From Brachyspira sp. SAP_772 (GTDB taxonomy: Bacteria; Spirochaetota; Brachyspiria; Brachyspirales; Brachyspiraceae): 64,000 nt of DNA. Of this stretch, positions 26,377 through 35,688 are shown one piece after another. The DNA is taken from NCBI RefSeq assembly GCF_009755885.1, contig NZ_VYIX01000002.1, positions 124,001 through 188,000 of the forward strand, written 5' to 3'. The first letter of the stretch is position 1; each line of letters starts with the position of its first letter. A program made the position numbers and the translations under genes. Below the pieces are notes generated by a model, which was not told the origin of the DNA, ran no database searches, and saw nothing but the letters and a program-made list of their open reading frames with translations.

Positions 26377-29300
26377 TTATTTACCGGGTGTACTTAAAGC
26401 ATCATCAACATTTGTATTAGTTTCAATACTAGCCAAATCTTTAGCATCATAGTCTTTAAGAGGTATTCTATTTCTAATAGCAGCATAAACAGTAGGTACT
26501 ATAACAAGAGTAAACAAAGTAGAAACACTTAATCCTCCAAGCACTGCCAAAGATAAAGGCTTATACATCTCATTACCTTCACCATTTGATAAAGCCATAG
26601 GAAGAAGACCTAATATTGTAGTAAGTGAAGTCATAAGTACAGGTCTTAATCTTCTAGGGCCAGCAATTAAAGCAGCAGCATCACCGTTAATTTTTTTCTC
26701 ATGCATAAGCTGATTCATATAGTCAATAAGTACAATACCATTATTAACTACAATACCAATAAGTACTATAACTCCAATTCCGCTGTATACACTTAAAGTC
26801 TGTCCTGATAAAAGAAGCAAGAAAAGCGAACCAGCAAAACCAAATGGTATAGCAAGCGCAATAACGAAAGGAGCTATATAAGATTCAAACTGACTAGCCA
26901 TAATAGCATATACCAATACTAAAGCCAATATTAAAGCTTGTAATAACTGACCAAATGCTTCTTGCATGTCCTCATAATCACCAGAATAAACAATACTAAA
27001 ACCAGCAGGAATGAATACTTTTTCATTGATAGTTTTTTGTATATCATTCATTATTTGGTTCATAGGTCTGCCATAACCTGCTGCTGTAATTGAAGTTATT
27101 CTGCTGTCATTTTTTCTCTCTATTTCTGTAGGAGCTAATTCTTTTTTAACATCAGCAATTGCAGATACAGGTACCATTCCAGCAGCTGTAGGAATAAGCA
27201 TTCTATTAACATCATCTATATTTATTCTATCTCTTTCATTAAGCTGTACTATAACATCAATATCAGTAACTTCAGAATTATCAGGAGTCATTCTTGTAGC
27301 AGTAGTACCGCCGAAACTTGTTTTTATAGAGTTAGCAACGGTGTTAATATTAAGTCCCATTTTTGAAGCTAAGTCTCTGTTTATAGTTACATTAAGCTCA
27401 GGGCTAGAATCACTTTTTTTCAAACGTACGTCCCTAAGACCCGGAACATCTTGTAAAGCTGCTATTATATTATTAGCTAATTCTCTAGCTCTTGTTAAAT
27501 CTTCACCAACTATATCAATATCTATACCGCTTGAAGTGCTATTTCCGCCTCCACGCATACTAGTTACACTATCAACGTTAATTGTAGCAGGATATCCAGC
27601 TAATTTCTTTCTAACCATTTCAACATACTCTTCTGTCTCTACAGTTCTTCCGTCAGATTTGTCTATTAATTTAGCTCTTATTTGTCCTTTATTTGCATCA
27701 GAACCTGATCTAGCTCTAGATTGTATTCTGCTTAAGTCTTTTCCGATAACCTCTTCAACGTCTTTTCTCATTCTGTCTATAAAAGCACCAGTCTGCTCTT
27801 TTCTTGTACCTATAGGCATTTGTATACTTGCCATTAACTGACCTTCATCAGATTGAGGGAAACCTTCTTTACCTATAAATATTAATCCCACAATTATAAC
27901 AGCAAATACTACGCTTATAACAGGAATTAATACTCTATTTTTATGATTAACAGAATAAGTTAATATTTTTTCGTATACATAGTTAACTTTAGAGTGGAAA
28001 TTCTTATCAAAAAATACTTCAAAACGATAGAAGAATTTAGATTTCTTAGTAGTTACAAGTCTTGCACCAAGCATAGGTACTATAGTTAAAGCAACAGCCA
28101 AAGAAGCTATCATAGAAACTGTAACTGTAATACATAAGTCTCTAAACATCTGACCAGTTTGACCTTCTACAAATAGGAATGGCAAGAATACTGCTATTGT
28201 TGTAAGAGTAGAAGCAGATATTGCAAGTGCCACTGTAGAAGTACCATCTATTGCAGATGAATATTTACCATAACCATTATTTCTGTAGTAGAATATATTT
28301 TCAAGTACAACAATAGAGTTATCTACCATCATACCAACACCAAGTACAAGTCCTGAAAGAGAGATAATATTTAATGTAGTGCCGAAGAAATACATCAAAG
28401 TAAATGTAACAATTATTGACATAGGTATTGATATAGCTATTATAAGTACAGTTCTTATATTCCACAAATATATCATAAGTATTACAATAGCAAATAAAGT
28501 ACCCTGCCAAGCAGTATCAAGTACACCTTTTATGGCATTATTAACGTTATCAGCACTATTGAATAATACTTCGTATTTTATGTCGCCGGGTAAGTTTAAG
28601 TTGTCTAATCTTTTTTTAACAGCTTCAGAAACAGCAACAGTATTAGCACCAGATTCTTTGTTTATAGAAACGTTAACAGCAGGAGTACCATTAACTTTTA
28701 TAACGTCTCCGTCTTCATCATAACCCTCATAAACTACAGCCAATTCTCTAAGTCTTATAGGAGTGTTATTATCTTTTAAAGCCACTACAACATTACCTAT
28801 ATCATCAACAGTTTTAAACTCACCAGTAGTTCTTAAAGTATATTTATAAACACCTTCATAAGTTTCACCGCCTGAAATGTTTTGGTTTTCCATAGCCAAA
28901 GTGCTTACTATAGAGTTAATATCAAGACCATAAGCTTGAAGCCTATTCATATCAACATCAACTTTAATCTGAGTTTTAAGTCCGCCTCTAATCTCAGCCA
29001 TAGCAACACCGCCAACCTGCTCTATAGAAGTAAGTATCTGATTATCAACTAAATTGTATAATGCAGATAAATTGTCAGTACCATAGAAAGATATTTCCAT
29101 AACAGGAATATTATCAGTAGAAAATTTATAAACAGCAGGGCTTTCAGCATCATCAGGCAAAGATTTTCTTATTCTGTCTATTGCCTCTCTTATGTCCGCA
29201 GTAGCAGATGCTAAATCACTTCCCCAGTTAAACTCTATAAATACATTTGAATCTTCTTCCTCTGAAGATGAACTTACCTCTTTAATATTGTTTACAGAAG

Positions 29301-29517
29301 AAACAGCAGCTTCTATAATTCTTGAAACAGATTTTTCTACCTCTTCTGGACCAGCATTATCATATGTAGTTCTAATACTAATAAAAGGCAATTCCATGTC
29401 TGGCAAAAAGTCAACAGGAAGCCTAGATAAACTTACAACACCAAGTATGAAAACCGCTACTATTCCCATAAAAACGGAAACAGGCCTTTTTACTATTAAT
29501 TCAATAAAACTTCTCAT
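26377..29517 (-). CDS. RND-family efflux permease
   Basis: This 1046-residue inner-membrane proton-driven pump has the AcrB/MdtB layout: a first TM near 10-30, a large periplasmic loop to about 330, TM2-6, a second TM/periplasmic half from about 525, and TM8-12. GVMMDNSIVVLENIF near 400 (TM4 with the Asp of the proton relay) and LIGIVVNNGIVLIDYMNQ near 920 are family blocks. It is the third gene of tolC-adaptor-RND. Substrates (drug, bile salt, metal) are not indicated; no CusA-type metal signature is obvious. Confidence 0.93.
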   Translation of the reverse strand: MRSFIELIVKRPVSVFMGIVAVFILGVVSLSRLPVDFLPDMELPFISIRTTYDNAGPEEVEKSVSRIIEAAVSSVNNIKEVSSSSEEEDSNVFIEFNWGSDLASATADIREAIDRIRKSLPDDAESPAVYKFSTDNIPVMEISFYGTDNLSALYNLVDNQILTSIEQVGGVAMAEIRGGLKTQIKVDVDMNRLQAYGLDINSIVSTLAMENQNISGGETYEGVYKYTLRTTGEFKTVDDIGNVVVALKDNNTPIRLRELAVVYEGYDEDGDVIKVNGTPAVNVSINKESGANTVAVSEAVKKRLDNLNLPGDIKYEVLFNSADNVNNAIKGVLDTAWQGTLFAIVILMIYLWNIRTVLIIAISIPMSIIVTFTLMYFFGTTLNIISLSGLVLGVGMMVDNSIVVLENIFYYRNNGYGKYSSAIDGTSTVALAISASTLTTIAVFLPFLFVEGQTGQMFRDLCITVTVSMIASLAVALTIVPMLGARLVTTKKSKFFYRFEVFFDKNFHSKVNYVYEKILTYSVNHKNRVLIPVISVVFAVIIVGLIFIGKEGFPQSDEGQLMASIQMPIGTRKEQTGAFIDRMRKDVEEVIGKDLSRIQSRARSGSDANKGQIRAKLIDKSDGRTVETEEYVEMVRKKLAGYPATINVDSVTSMRGGGNSTSSGIDIDIVGEDLTRARELANNIIAALQDVPGLRDVRLKKSDSSPELNVTINRDLASKMGLNINTVANSIKTSFGGTTATRMTPDNSEVTDIDVIVQLNERDRINIDDVNRMLIPTAAGMVPVSAIADVKKELAPTEIERKNDSRITSITAAGYGRPMNQIMNDIQKTINEKVFIPAGFSIVYSGDYEDMQEAFGQLLQALILALVLVYAIMASQFESYIAPFVIALAIPFGFAGSLFLLLLSGQTLSVYSGIGVIVLIGIVVNNGIVLIDYMNQLMHEKKINGDAAALIAGPRRLRPVLMTSLTTILGLLPMALSNGEGNEMYKPLSLAVLGGLSVSTLFTLVIVPTVYAAIRNRIPLKDYDAKDLASIETNTNVDDALSTPGK

Positions 29518-29555
29518 AATTTAATAAACCTCTCTAAAATACAAATAATAATTTT

Positions 29556-30875
29556 TTATTTACCAACAGAATAAATATCACTATTATTTGTTTGCTCAGT
29601 GTTTTTTACTACATCTTCATTATCGGCAGCATCTTTTTCTGCTGTATTTCTTATAACATTATTAGTTTGTGCAACGGTATTAGTTTGCTGTTTTGCAGTT
29701 GTGTTAGTTTGTGGTTTTGCGGCTGTATTTTGCTGAGTAGTAGTTTTAGCAGCATTAGTATTATTTGCTAATAATGTTGATGTTTTTGGTTTTGTTGCAG
29801 TAGTTTGTTTTGCTTGATTTACTGTTTGATTTCTTTGATTTGTTTGTTTTACAGTAGTTGTATTATTAGTTACTATTTCATTTGTATTAACATTTTGCGG
29901 TGTAATATATTCTAATATTGTAGGGTCATTTTCTATTCTGTTTACTAAAGAGCCGTCTTTTAAAAACTCTCTGCCAAACATTACCACTTCTTCACCATCT
30001 TCTAAACCGCCGCTTAAAGCAACTTTGTCTTTGGATCTAAATAATATATCAATTTCTCTGATGTATGCTCTGTATTGTTTATTAGTGTTATCAGCAGCTA
30101 CTTTTCCTTCTAGAGGAGGATTTTGAGAATTATCTTCTTTTACAACATAAATATAGTTTTTTCCTAAATCATCAGAAAATGTAGCACTATTTGGTATTAC
30201 GAAAATATTATTAGCAGAGTTTAAGAGTATTGATACATCAGAAAACATGCCGGGTAGGAATAATCTATCTTTATTATCAATTAAAGCTTTTACCATTAGA
30301 GTACGAGTTGCAGGATTAACTGCATAATCTTTTTTTGTGATAGTAGCTTCTACTTCTTTGTTTGGAGAAGAAGGAATTCTTATTAAAACTTTTTGACCTA
30401 ATTCTATACCAGCAATAGAGCGTTCTGGCACTTGTATTTCTACTTCCAATTTGCTAATATCAGCAACATTTGCTATTGGTGTAGCAGCTGCTATAGAAGC
30501 ACCAACTGCCATATATGTTGTAGTTACATAACCAGAAATAGGTGTTCTTGCTGGAGCATATGCATAATTTGCTCCTATTACAAATCTATCTATTAATGCT
30601 ATAGTGTCGCCTTTGTTTACAAAGCTGCCTTCATATTTTAGTATGTTTGCAATTTTACCGGGAACATCTGATGATATCTCTACTTCTTTTATTGCTTTAA
30701 TTTCAGCAGAAAGCTCAAGATATTCTTCTAAAGATTGTCTTACAGGTGCTGCAACAAGTACACTTATAGGATTTTCTTTCTTTTTTAAATCGACTTGTTT
30801 TTTACAAGAAATGGAAAATGTACCTATTAATAAAATTGTAGAAAGTATTAAAATAATTTTTCTATATAATGTCAT
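29556..30875 (-). CDS. RND efflux periplasmic adaptor lipoprotein
   Basis: This 439-residue membrane-fusion protein has a lipoprotein signal (residues 1-24, TFSISC, with Cys24 as lipid site). The lipoyl/barrel regions include KAIKEVEISSDVPGKIANIL and YAPARTPISGYVTT near 110. The C-terminal 100 residues are a low-complexity Thr/Asn/Gln/Lys tract (TTATKPKTS, NTAAKPQTNTTAKQQTNT) unusual for adaptors. It bridges the permease and TolC. It follows tolC by 13 bp and precedes the permease by 38 bp. Confidence 0.9.
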   Translation of the reverse strand: MTLYRKIILILSTILLIGTFSISCKKQVDLKKKENPISVLVAAPVRQSLEEYLELSAEIKAIKEVEISSDVPGKIANILKYEGSFVNKGDTIALIDRFVIGANYAYAPARTPISGYVTTTYMAVGASIAAATPIANVADISKLEVEIQVPERSIAGIELGQKVLIRIPSSPNKEVEATITKKDYAVNPATRTLMVKALIDNKDRLFLPGMFSDVSILLNSANNIFVIPNSATFSDDLGKNYIYVVKEDNSQNPPLEGKVAADNTNKQYRAYIREIDILFRSKDKVALSGGLEDGEEVVMFGREFLKDGSLVNRIENDPTILEYITPQNVNTNEIVTNNTTTVKQTNQRNQTVNQAKQTTATKPKTSTLLANNTNAAKTTTQQNTAAKPQTNTTAKQQTNTVAQTNNVIRNTAEKDAADNEDVVKNTEQTNNSDIYSVGK

Positions 30876-30888
30876 AGTTGTTTTCTCC

Positions 30889-32238
30889 TTAAGCTCCTAG
30901 AAGCTTTAATACTTGTAATGTGCTTGAAAAATATTCATATATAGCTTGTAAATATGCAAGCTGCGCATTTAAATAAGTAAGTTCTGCATCGCTTAGCTCT
31001 AGTGTGGATATTGTACCGCCTCTGTATTGTCTTTGTGCCATTTGTAAAGCATATGCAGCTGTTCTAGCATTTTCTGCTTGAGATTGTAATGTTAATTCCT
31101 GAGATTTTGCTGTAGATATTAAATTTCTACTATTTATCTCTATATTATCTCTTAACTGTTCATAGCTTACTTCCATTTGCTCAATGCTTAATTGAATCTC
31201 TTCTGCTGCTTTTGCTGTAGATGAGAATGGAAGTAAAGAATCAAGAGAATAATTTAATGAAACTCCAACACCCCAATTAAATCTTGAACCCCTTCTTTTA
31301 ATAAAATTATTATTTTCGTTTTTTACTTGATCTTCTGTCATAATGCTCACATCAGCACTAGCAGATAGTGTAGGCCATAAATAACTTCTTGCCACTTTTC
31401 TATTATATTCAAGCATCTCTATATTATTAGCCATATTGCTGAGTTCTATATTATTAGCCATTATCAAATCTAATATTACATTTATATCTAAATCTGGTAA
31501 TGTTATTTTTGTAGCGTCCAATATATTGCCTACTAATTCTACATCATCAGATACATTTGTTAAACCTATTTGTCTTATAAATGTTAATTTTAAACTTTCA
31601 TAATTATTGCTAAGCGTAACAAGCTGAGGTTTTGTGCTTTCATATTGTACTTTTGCATTTAAATATTCATACTCTGAAACTTGTCCATTTCTATATTTTA
31701 TATAAGATTCTCTCATTCTATTACTGTAATTAAGCTGCTGCTGATAATATACTCTGTAATTTTCTTGAGCTACAAATGTATTGTAAAAATTTAATTGTGT
31801 GTTTATTGCAACATTCTTTCTCTCATCATAATATATATCTTTCATCATCTGCAAGTTTACTTCTCTAGCTTTATCAGTATTCCAATTTCTAAATCCAGTA
31901 AAAAGCGTTTTTGATAAAGTGGCACCAGCTGACCAAGTATCAGGACTTGTTTTAATACCTGTATATATATTAGCAATTTCTTGAGGTTCTGATATATTTA
32001 ATGATCCTGTTACACCTAAAGAAGGTAAGAATAAGTCAGAAAATGATGCATCTTTTTGAGTTTGAGCTATGCGTACATCATATTCCGCCTGCTTTAAGGT
32101 TTTATCATTTTCAATAGCTAAATCTAATGCTTGTTCTAAATTTATACTTATCTTAGAGTTTGTGTAGTTTTCGTTGCTCTGTGAATATAGAGAAATGCTA
32201 AATATTGTAATCAATATAATAATAAAACTAATCCTCAC
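30889..32238 (-). CDS. TolC-family outer-membrane efflux protein
   Basis: This 449-residue outer-membrane channel has a signal peptide (1-19, ending SLYSQ) and two OEP domains of long helices. It starts with GTG at 32238 preceded by AGGAG at 7 bp; there is no closer ATG. LEQALDLAIENDKTLKQAEYD near 33 is the usual first helix, and the repeat in the second half has IELSNMANNIEMLEYNRKVA. It is first in the efflux operon and has a promoter at 32301-32328. Confidence 0.9.
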   Translation of the reverse strand: MRISFIIILITIFSISLYSQSNENYTNSKISINLEQALDLAIENDKTLKQAEYDVRIAQTQKDASFSDLFLPSLGVTGSLNISEPQEIANIYTGIKTSPDTWSAGATLSKTLFTGFRNWNTDKAREVNLQMMKDIYYDERKNVAINTQLNFYNTFVAQENYRVYYQQQLNYSNRMRESYIKYRNGQVSEYEYLNAKVQYESTKPQLVTLSNNYESLKLTFIRQIGLTNVSDDVELVGNILDATKITLPDLDINVILDLIMANNIELSNMANNIEMLEYNRKVARSYLWPTLSASADVSIMTEDQVKNENNNFIKRRGSRFNWGVGVSLNYSLDSLLPFSSTAKAAEEIQLSIEQMEVSYEQLRDNIEINSRNLISTAKSQELTLQSQAENARTAAYALQMAQRQYRGGTISTLELSDAELTYLNAQLAYLQAIYEYFSSTLQVLKLLGA

Positions 32239-32300
32239 AATACTACTCCTGAGAAGGCTACATCATAAATTTAATAAAAAATTTATTTTTTTACTCATAA

Positions 32301-32328
32301 ATTATAAACTTCAAATAAAAAATAGCAA
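32301..32328 (-). promoter_or_regulatory. Promoter of the tolC-adaptor-RND operon
   Basis: On the minus strand TTGCTA (32323-32328) and TATAAT (32301-32306) with a 16-bp spacer, about 60 bp before the GTG start. The rest of the 32239-32620 gap shows nothing else I can name. Confidence 0.5.
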
Positions 32329-32624
32329 GCCAATTTTACAATATATTTAATTAGACGAATAAATAATTAAAAAAGTTCCCCCTTATTAATACTACTAATA
32401 TATAACCGAATCAACACTTGTATAGGTAAATAAAAAAAATAATTATTTTTATATTTTCATAGAAATAGTAAATATTTTTTACTTTTTTGGTATAAAAAAT
32501 ATAGTTTTACATTCTAAATTTACTTAAAATTTACAAATTCTAATTATTTTTTGATAAAATCATATTGATAGAGCAAAAAAACTGCAAAAAATATATATTT
32601 TTTGTAAAAAATTAGTAAAAAAAT

Positions 32625-32653
32625 TTGACAAAACTCTTAGCTTATACTATAAT
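32625..32653 (+). promoter_or_regulatory. Consensus sigma70 promoter of the PepSY-like gene cluster
   Basis: Perfect TTGACA (32625-32630) and perfect TATAAT (32648-32653) with a 17-bp spacer, 45 bp upstream of the first start codon. A fully consensus promoter suggests high expression. Confidence 0.8.
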
Positions 32654-32698
32654 TATAATTGTAAAGATAATTTACTTAGATTCATTAAGGAGCTTAAA

Positions 32699-33232
32699 AT
32701 GAAAAAAATATTAAATGTTATTTTTATTATATCAATCTTTTCAAGCTTGCTATTAGCACAAACTAATGACTTAGCAGCAGATACTAATGCAGCTGCTCAA
32801 CCAGCAACTCAAAATGATATGACAATGTATAATCCTTATATGCAAACACCAGATAGTAATGTTCAATATGGATATGGAGTGCCGTTATCATCTTTGCCTC
32901 AAAACACTCAAGATTTCATAGCAAAGCATTTTCAAAATGTGGAAGTAACTTACATAGAGAGAGATTGGGAAGATATAGAAGTATATTTAGCTAATGGAAC
33001 ACAAATTGACTTTTTCCCTAATGGTGAATGGAAAGAAGTAAAAAGTTATGGAAATATGCCTACTACAATATTACCTGCTAATGTTTTAGCTACTGTTAAT
33101 AAAACCTACCCTCAAGCTGCTATTATTAAAGTAGAAAAACAATTCACTATATATGAAGTTAAACTCAATAATATGATGGAACTTTATATTGATGGTAATG
33201 GTAACTTAATAGGACAGCAATTTGATGATTGA
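32699..33232 (+). CDS. Secreted PepSY-like protein (two repeats)
   Basis: This 177-residue exported protein has a signal peptide (1-20, SLLLAQ) and a short Ala/Asn/Gln-rich linker. Two copies of a small PepSY-like (PF11396-type) unit follow: VPLSSLPQNTQDFIAKHFQN...YLANGTQIDFFPNGEWKEV and ILPANVLATVNKTYPQAA...VKLNNMMELYIDGNGNLIGQ. Such proteins resemble BLIP/PepSY folds and are periplasmic in other bacteria with unknown ligand. It is the first of three related genes under a consensus promoter. Confidence 0.8.
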   Translation: MKKILNVIFIISIFSSLLLAQTNDLAADTNAAAQPATQNDMTMYNPYMQTPDSNVQYGYGVPLSSLPQNTQDFIAKHFQNVEVTYIERDWEDIEVYLANGTQIDFFPNGEWKEVKSYGNMPTTILPANVLATVNKTYPQAAIIKVEKQFTIYEVKLNNMMELYIDGNGNLIGQQFDD

Positions 33233-33272
33233 TAATTATTAAAACTATAAATTTAAATTAAAGGAGTAAATA

Positions 33273-33524
33273 ATGAAAAGAATAATATGTTTATTAATAG
33301 CTTTAAGTATAATAGGTTCTTCAGCTTTATTTGCTGATTGGTATGTACCTCTTAATCAAGTTCCTCAAGCAGTATTGGCTACAGCAAGAGCAACTTATCC
33401 GCAAGCACAAATTTGGGCTGTTGAAATGGAGCATTTCAATGTTTATAAAGTAAAAATGAACAATATGATGGAACTTTATATAGATAAAGCTGGTAATTTA
33501 TTAGGTCAAGAATTTGATGATTAA
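33273..33524 (+). CDS. Small secreted PepSY-like protein (1)
   Basis: This 83-residue protein has a signal peptide (1-21, SSALFA) and one PepSY-like unit (WYVPLNQVPQAVLATARAT...VYKVKMNNMMELYIDKAGNL). It has the same fold as the second unit of the preceding protein. An AAAGGAG Shine-Dalgarno precedes it. It is 93 percent identical to the next protein (six differences in 83). Confidence 0.82.
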   Translation: MKRIICLLIALSIIGSSALFADWYVPLNQVPQAVLATARATYPQAQIWAVEMEHFNVYKVKMNNMMELYIDKAGNLLGQEFDD

Positions 33525-33562
33525 TAGTTAAATATAAAAAATAAAATAAAAGGAGATAAATA

Positions 33563-33814
33563 ATGAAAAAAATAATATGTTTATTAATAGCTGTAAGCGT
33601 GATAGGTTCTTCAGCTTTATTTGCTGATTGGTATATACCTCTAAATCAAGTTCCTCAAGCAGTATTAGCTACAGCAAGAGCAACTTATCCGCAAGCACAA
33701 ATTTGGGCTGTAGAAATGGAAAATTATAATGTTTATAAAGTAAAAATGAACAACATGATGGAACTTTATATAGACAAAGCTGGTAATTTATTAGGTCAGG
33801 AATTTGACGACTAA
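33563..33814 (+). CDS. Small secreted PepSY-like protein (2)
   Basis: Near-identical tandem duplicate of the preceding gene, including the AAAGGAG upstream. Differences are R3K, L11V, I13V, V25I, H54N and F55Y. The signal peptide is conserved. A strong terminator follows at 33878-33917, which ends the three-gene transcript. The function of the family is unknown; an abundant small periplasmic binder is an inference from promoter strength and copy number. Confidence 0.82.
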   Translation: MKKIICLLIAVSVIGSSALFADWYIPLNQVPQAVLATARATYPQAQIWAVEMENYNVYKVKMNNMMELYIDKAGNLLGQEFDD

Positions 33815-33877
33815 TAAAATAAAAAAGAAACTAGATAAAAAACAATAGATAAATAAAGTAGTTATTCCTTATTATTA

Positions 33878-33917
33878 GAGAAGAGGCTTAAAAAATGATT
33901 TAAGTCTCTTCTTTTAT
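33878..33917 (+). terminator. Rho-independent terminator of the PepSY cluster
   Basis: AGAAGAGGCTTAAA pairs with TTTAAGTCTCTTCT (one G-T) around AAATGA and is followed by TTTATTT. Confidence 0.85.
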
Positions 33918-34006
33918 TTGCATAATAATATCAAAATATTCTATTGCAATAATAACAAAAAATATATATATTGTTTCTTTATTAAAAATTATTATAAGGA
34001 TTATTT

Positions 34007-35317
34007 ATGGAAAAGTTTTTCAAACTAAAGGAAAATGGAACTAATGTAAAAAGCGAAATCATAGCTGGTATTACTACATTTATGACTATGGCTTATATAT
34101 TAGCTGTAAACCCTAGCGTACTTAGTGCTACTGGTATGGATAAGGGGGCTGTATTTACTGCTACAGTAGTATCTTCTATAGTTGCTACTTTAATTATGGG
34201 ACTTTTGGCTAATTTACCTTTTGCTTTAGCTCCCGGTATGGGGCTTAATGCTTTCTTTGCTTATACTGTTGTGCTTGGTATGGGTTATAGTTGGCAAACT
34301 GCTTTAACTGCTGTTTTTATTGAAGGTATTATATTTTTAGTTTTAACTATTTTTAATGTAAGAGAAGCAATTGTAAACAGTATACCTCTTAATATGAAAA
34401 GAGCTATTTCTGTTGGTATAGGTTTATTTATTGCTTTTATTGGTCTTCAAAACTCTAAGATTATAATTAACAATGATGCAACATTAATTTCATTAGGAGA
34501 TATTACTTCAGGCTCTCCGCTTCTTGCTATCATTGGTTTATTAATAACATCTTTACTTCTTGCATACAATGTAAAAGGAGCTATATTAATTGGTATATTA
34601 TTAACAACTATAATAGGAATACCTATGGGAATTACTCAGCTTTCTCCTTATGCAAGTTTTGCTCCTCCTTCTTTAGAGCCTGTTGCTTTCAAATTAGATT
34701 TTGCTAATCTTCTTCATCCTAATATGTTTATAGTATTATTTACTTTTCTTTTTGTGGATATGTTTGACACAGTTGGTACATTGGTTGGGGTTTGTACAAA
34801 GGCTAATATGCTTACAAAAAGCGGAGAAGTTCCTCGCTGTAAACAGGCTTTATTTGCTGATGCTGTAGGAACTATATTTGGTGCTTGCATGGGTACTTCT
34901 ACTGTTACTACTTATGTTGAAAGTGCTTCTGGTGTTGCTGAGGGCGGAAAAACTGGACTTACTGCTGTTGTAGCTGCTATATTATTTACTATATCATTAT
35001 TCTTATCACATATATTCTTATCTATACCTAGTGCTGCCACTGCACCTGCTCTTATAATAGTTGGTTTATTTATGATGACTCCTATATTAGAAATTGACCT
35101 TACTGATTATACAGAAGCTATACCTTCTTTTGTTTGTATTATATTTATGCCTTTTGCTTACAGTATTGCTGAGGGAATAACTTTTGGTATATTGGCTTTC
35201 ACTTTATTAAAACTATTAACAGGAAGAACAAAAGAGATTACATTATTTACTTGGATATTGTCAGCTCTTTTATTAATAAAGATTTTAATGCCTTTTATTT
35301 CTAAATTTTTAGCATAA
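34007..35317 (+). CDS. NCS2/AzgA-type purine permease
   Basis: This 436-residue inner-membrane nucleobase transporter has about 12-14 segments. Diagnostic AzgA-like features are the N-terminal EIIAGITTFMTMAYILAVNP near 18-37, LAPGMGLNAFFAYTVV near 75-90, and FVDMFDTVGTLVGVC near 248 with GACMGTSTVTTYVESASG near 290. The AzgA branch imports adenine, hypoxanthine and guanine. Monocistronic, with a terminator at 35351-35389. Precise substrate not readable. Confidence 0.9.
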   Translation: MEKFFKLKENGTNVKSEIIAGITTFMTMAYILAVNPSVLSATGMDKGAVFTATVVSSIVATLIMGLLANLPFALAPGMGLNAFFAYTVVLGMGYSWQTALTAVFIEGIIFLVLTIFNVREAIVNSIPLNMKRAISVGIGLFIAFIGLQNSKIIINNDATLISLGDITSGSPLLAIIGLLITSLLLAYNVKGAILIGILLTTIIGIPMGITQLSPYASFAPPSLEPVAFKLDFANLLHPNMFIVLFTFLFVDMFDTVGTLVGVCTKANMLTKSGEVPRCKQALFADAVGTIFGACMGTSTVTTYVESASGVAEGGKTGLTAVVAAILFTISLFLSHIFLSIPSAATAPALIIVGLFMMTPILEIDLTDYTEAIPSFVCIIFMPFAYSIAEGITFGILAFTLLKLLTGRTKEITLFTWILSALLLIKILMPFISKFLA

Positions 35318-35350
35318 AAATTATAATATAAAATTATTACATTAAATAAA

Positions 35351-35389
35351 CAAAGGTCTTGAATTAATTTCAAGGCTTTTGTTTTTTTA
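35351..35389 (+). terminator. Terminator of the NCS2 permease gene
   Basis: CAAAGGTCTTGAA pairs with TTCAAGGCTTTTG (G-T pairs tolerated), followed by TTTTTTT. Confidence 0.8.
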
Positions 35390-35445
35390 TAAATTGAGAA
35401 AATATAGTTGTTTAAGTACATCTTAAAAAAATTAAGTTTTTTATT

Positions 35446-35650
35446 AGTGGTTGCTTTTCCCCTACGAAGAGGCCGTATGGTATACGCATCCAGTTCTTTT
35501 ATTGGTATAAAAGAAGCAAAAGAACCACATTTTTTATACAAAATATAAATATTATTTTAGCTTTTATATATTCCAAATATGTCAAGCTAAACACTTGCAC
35601 TTTTTGGTTCTTTGACGAAGTCCGCAGAGCGTAAGGCGGGAAAAGAACAA
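35446..35650. repeat. Dispersed palindromic element I
   Basis: The left head is degraded (GGTTGCTTTTCCCC, then TATGGTATACGC micro-module). CTTTTATTGGTATAAAAG remains as an empty stem, followed by CAAAAGAACCAC. The right head is GGTTCTTT, GACGAAGTCCGCAGAGCG, GGCGGGAAAAGAAC. Convergent gap. Confidence 0.8.
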
Positions 35651-35688
35651 TAAATTAAATAAATATTGATGAAATATAATTTTATATA

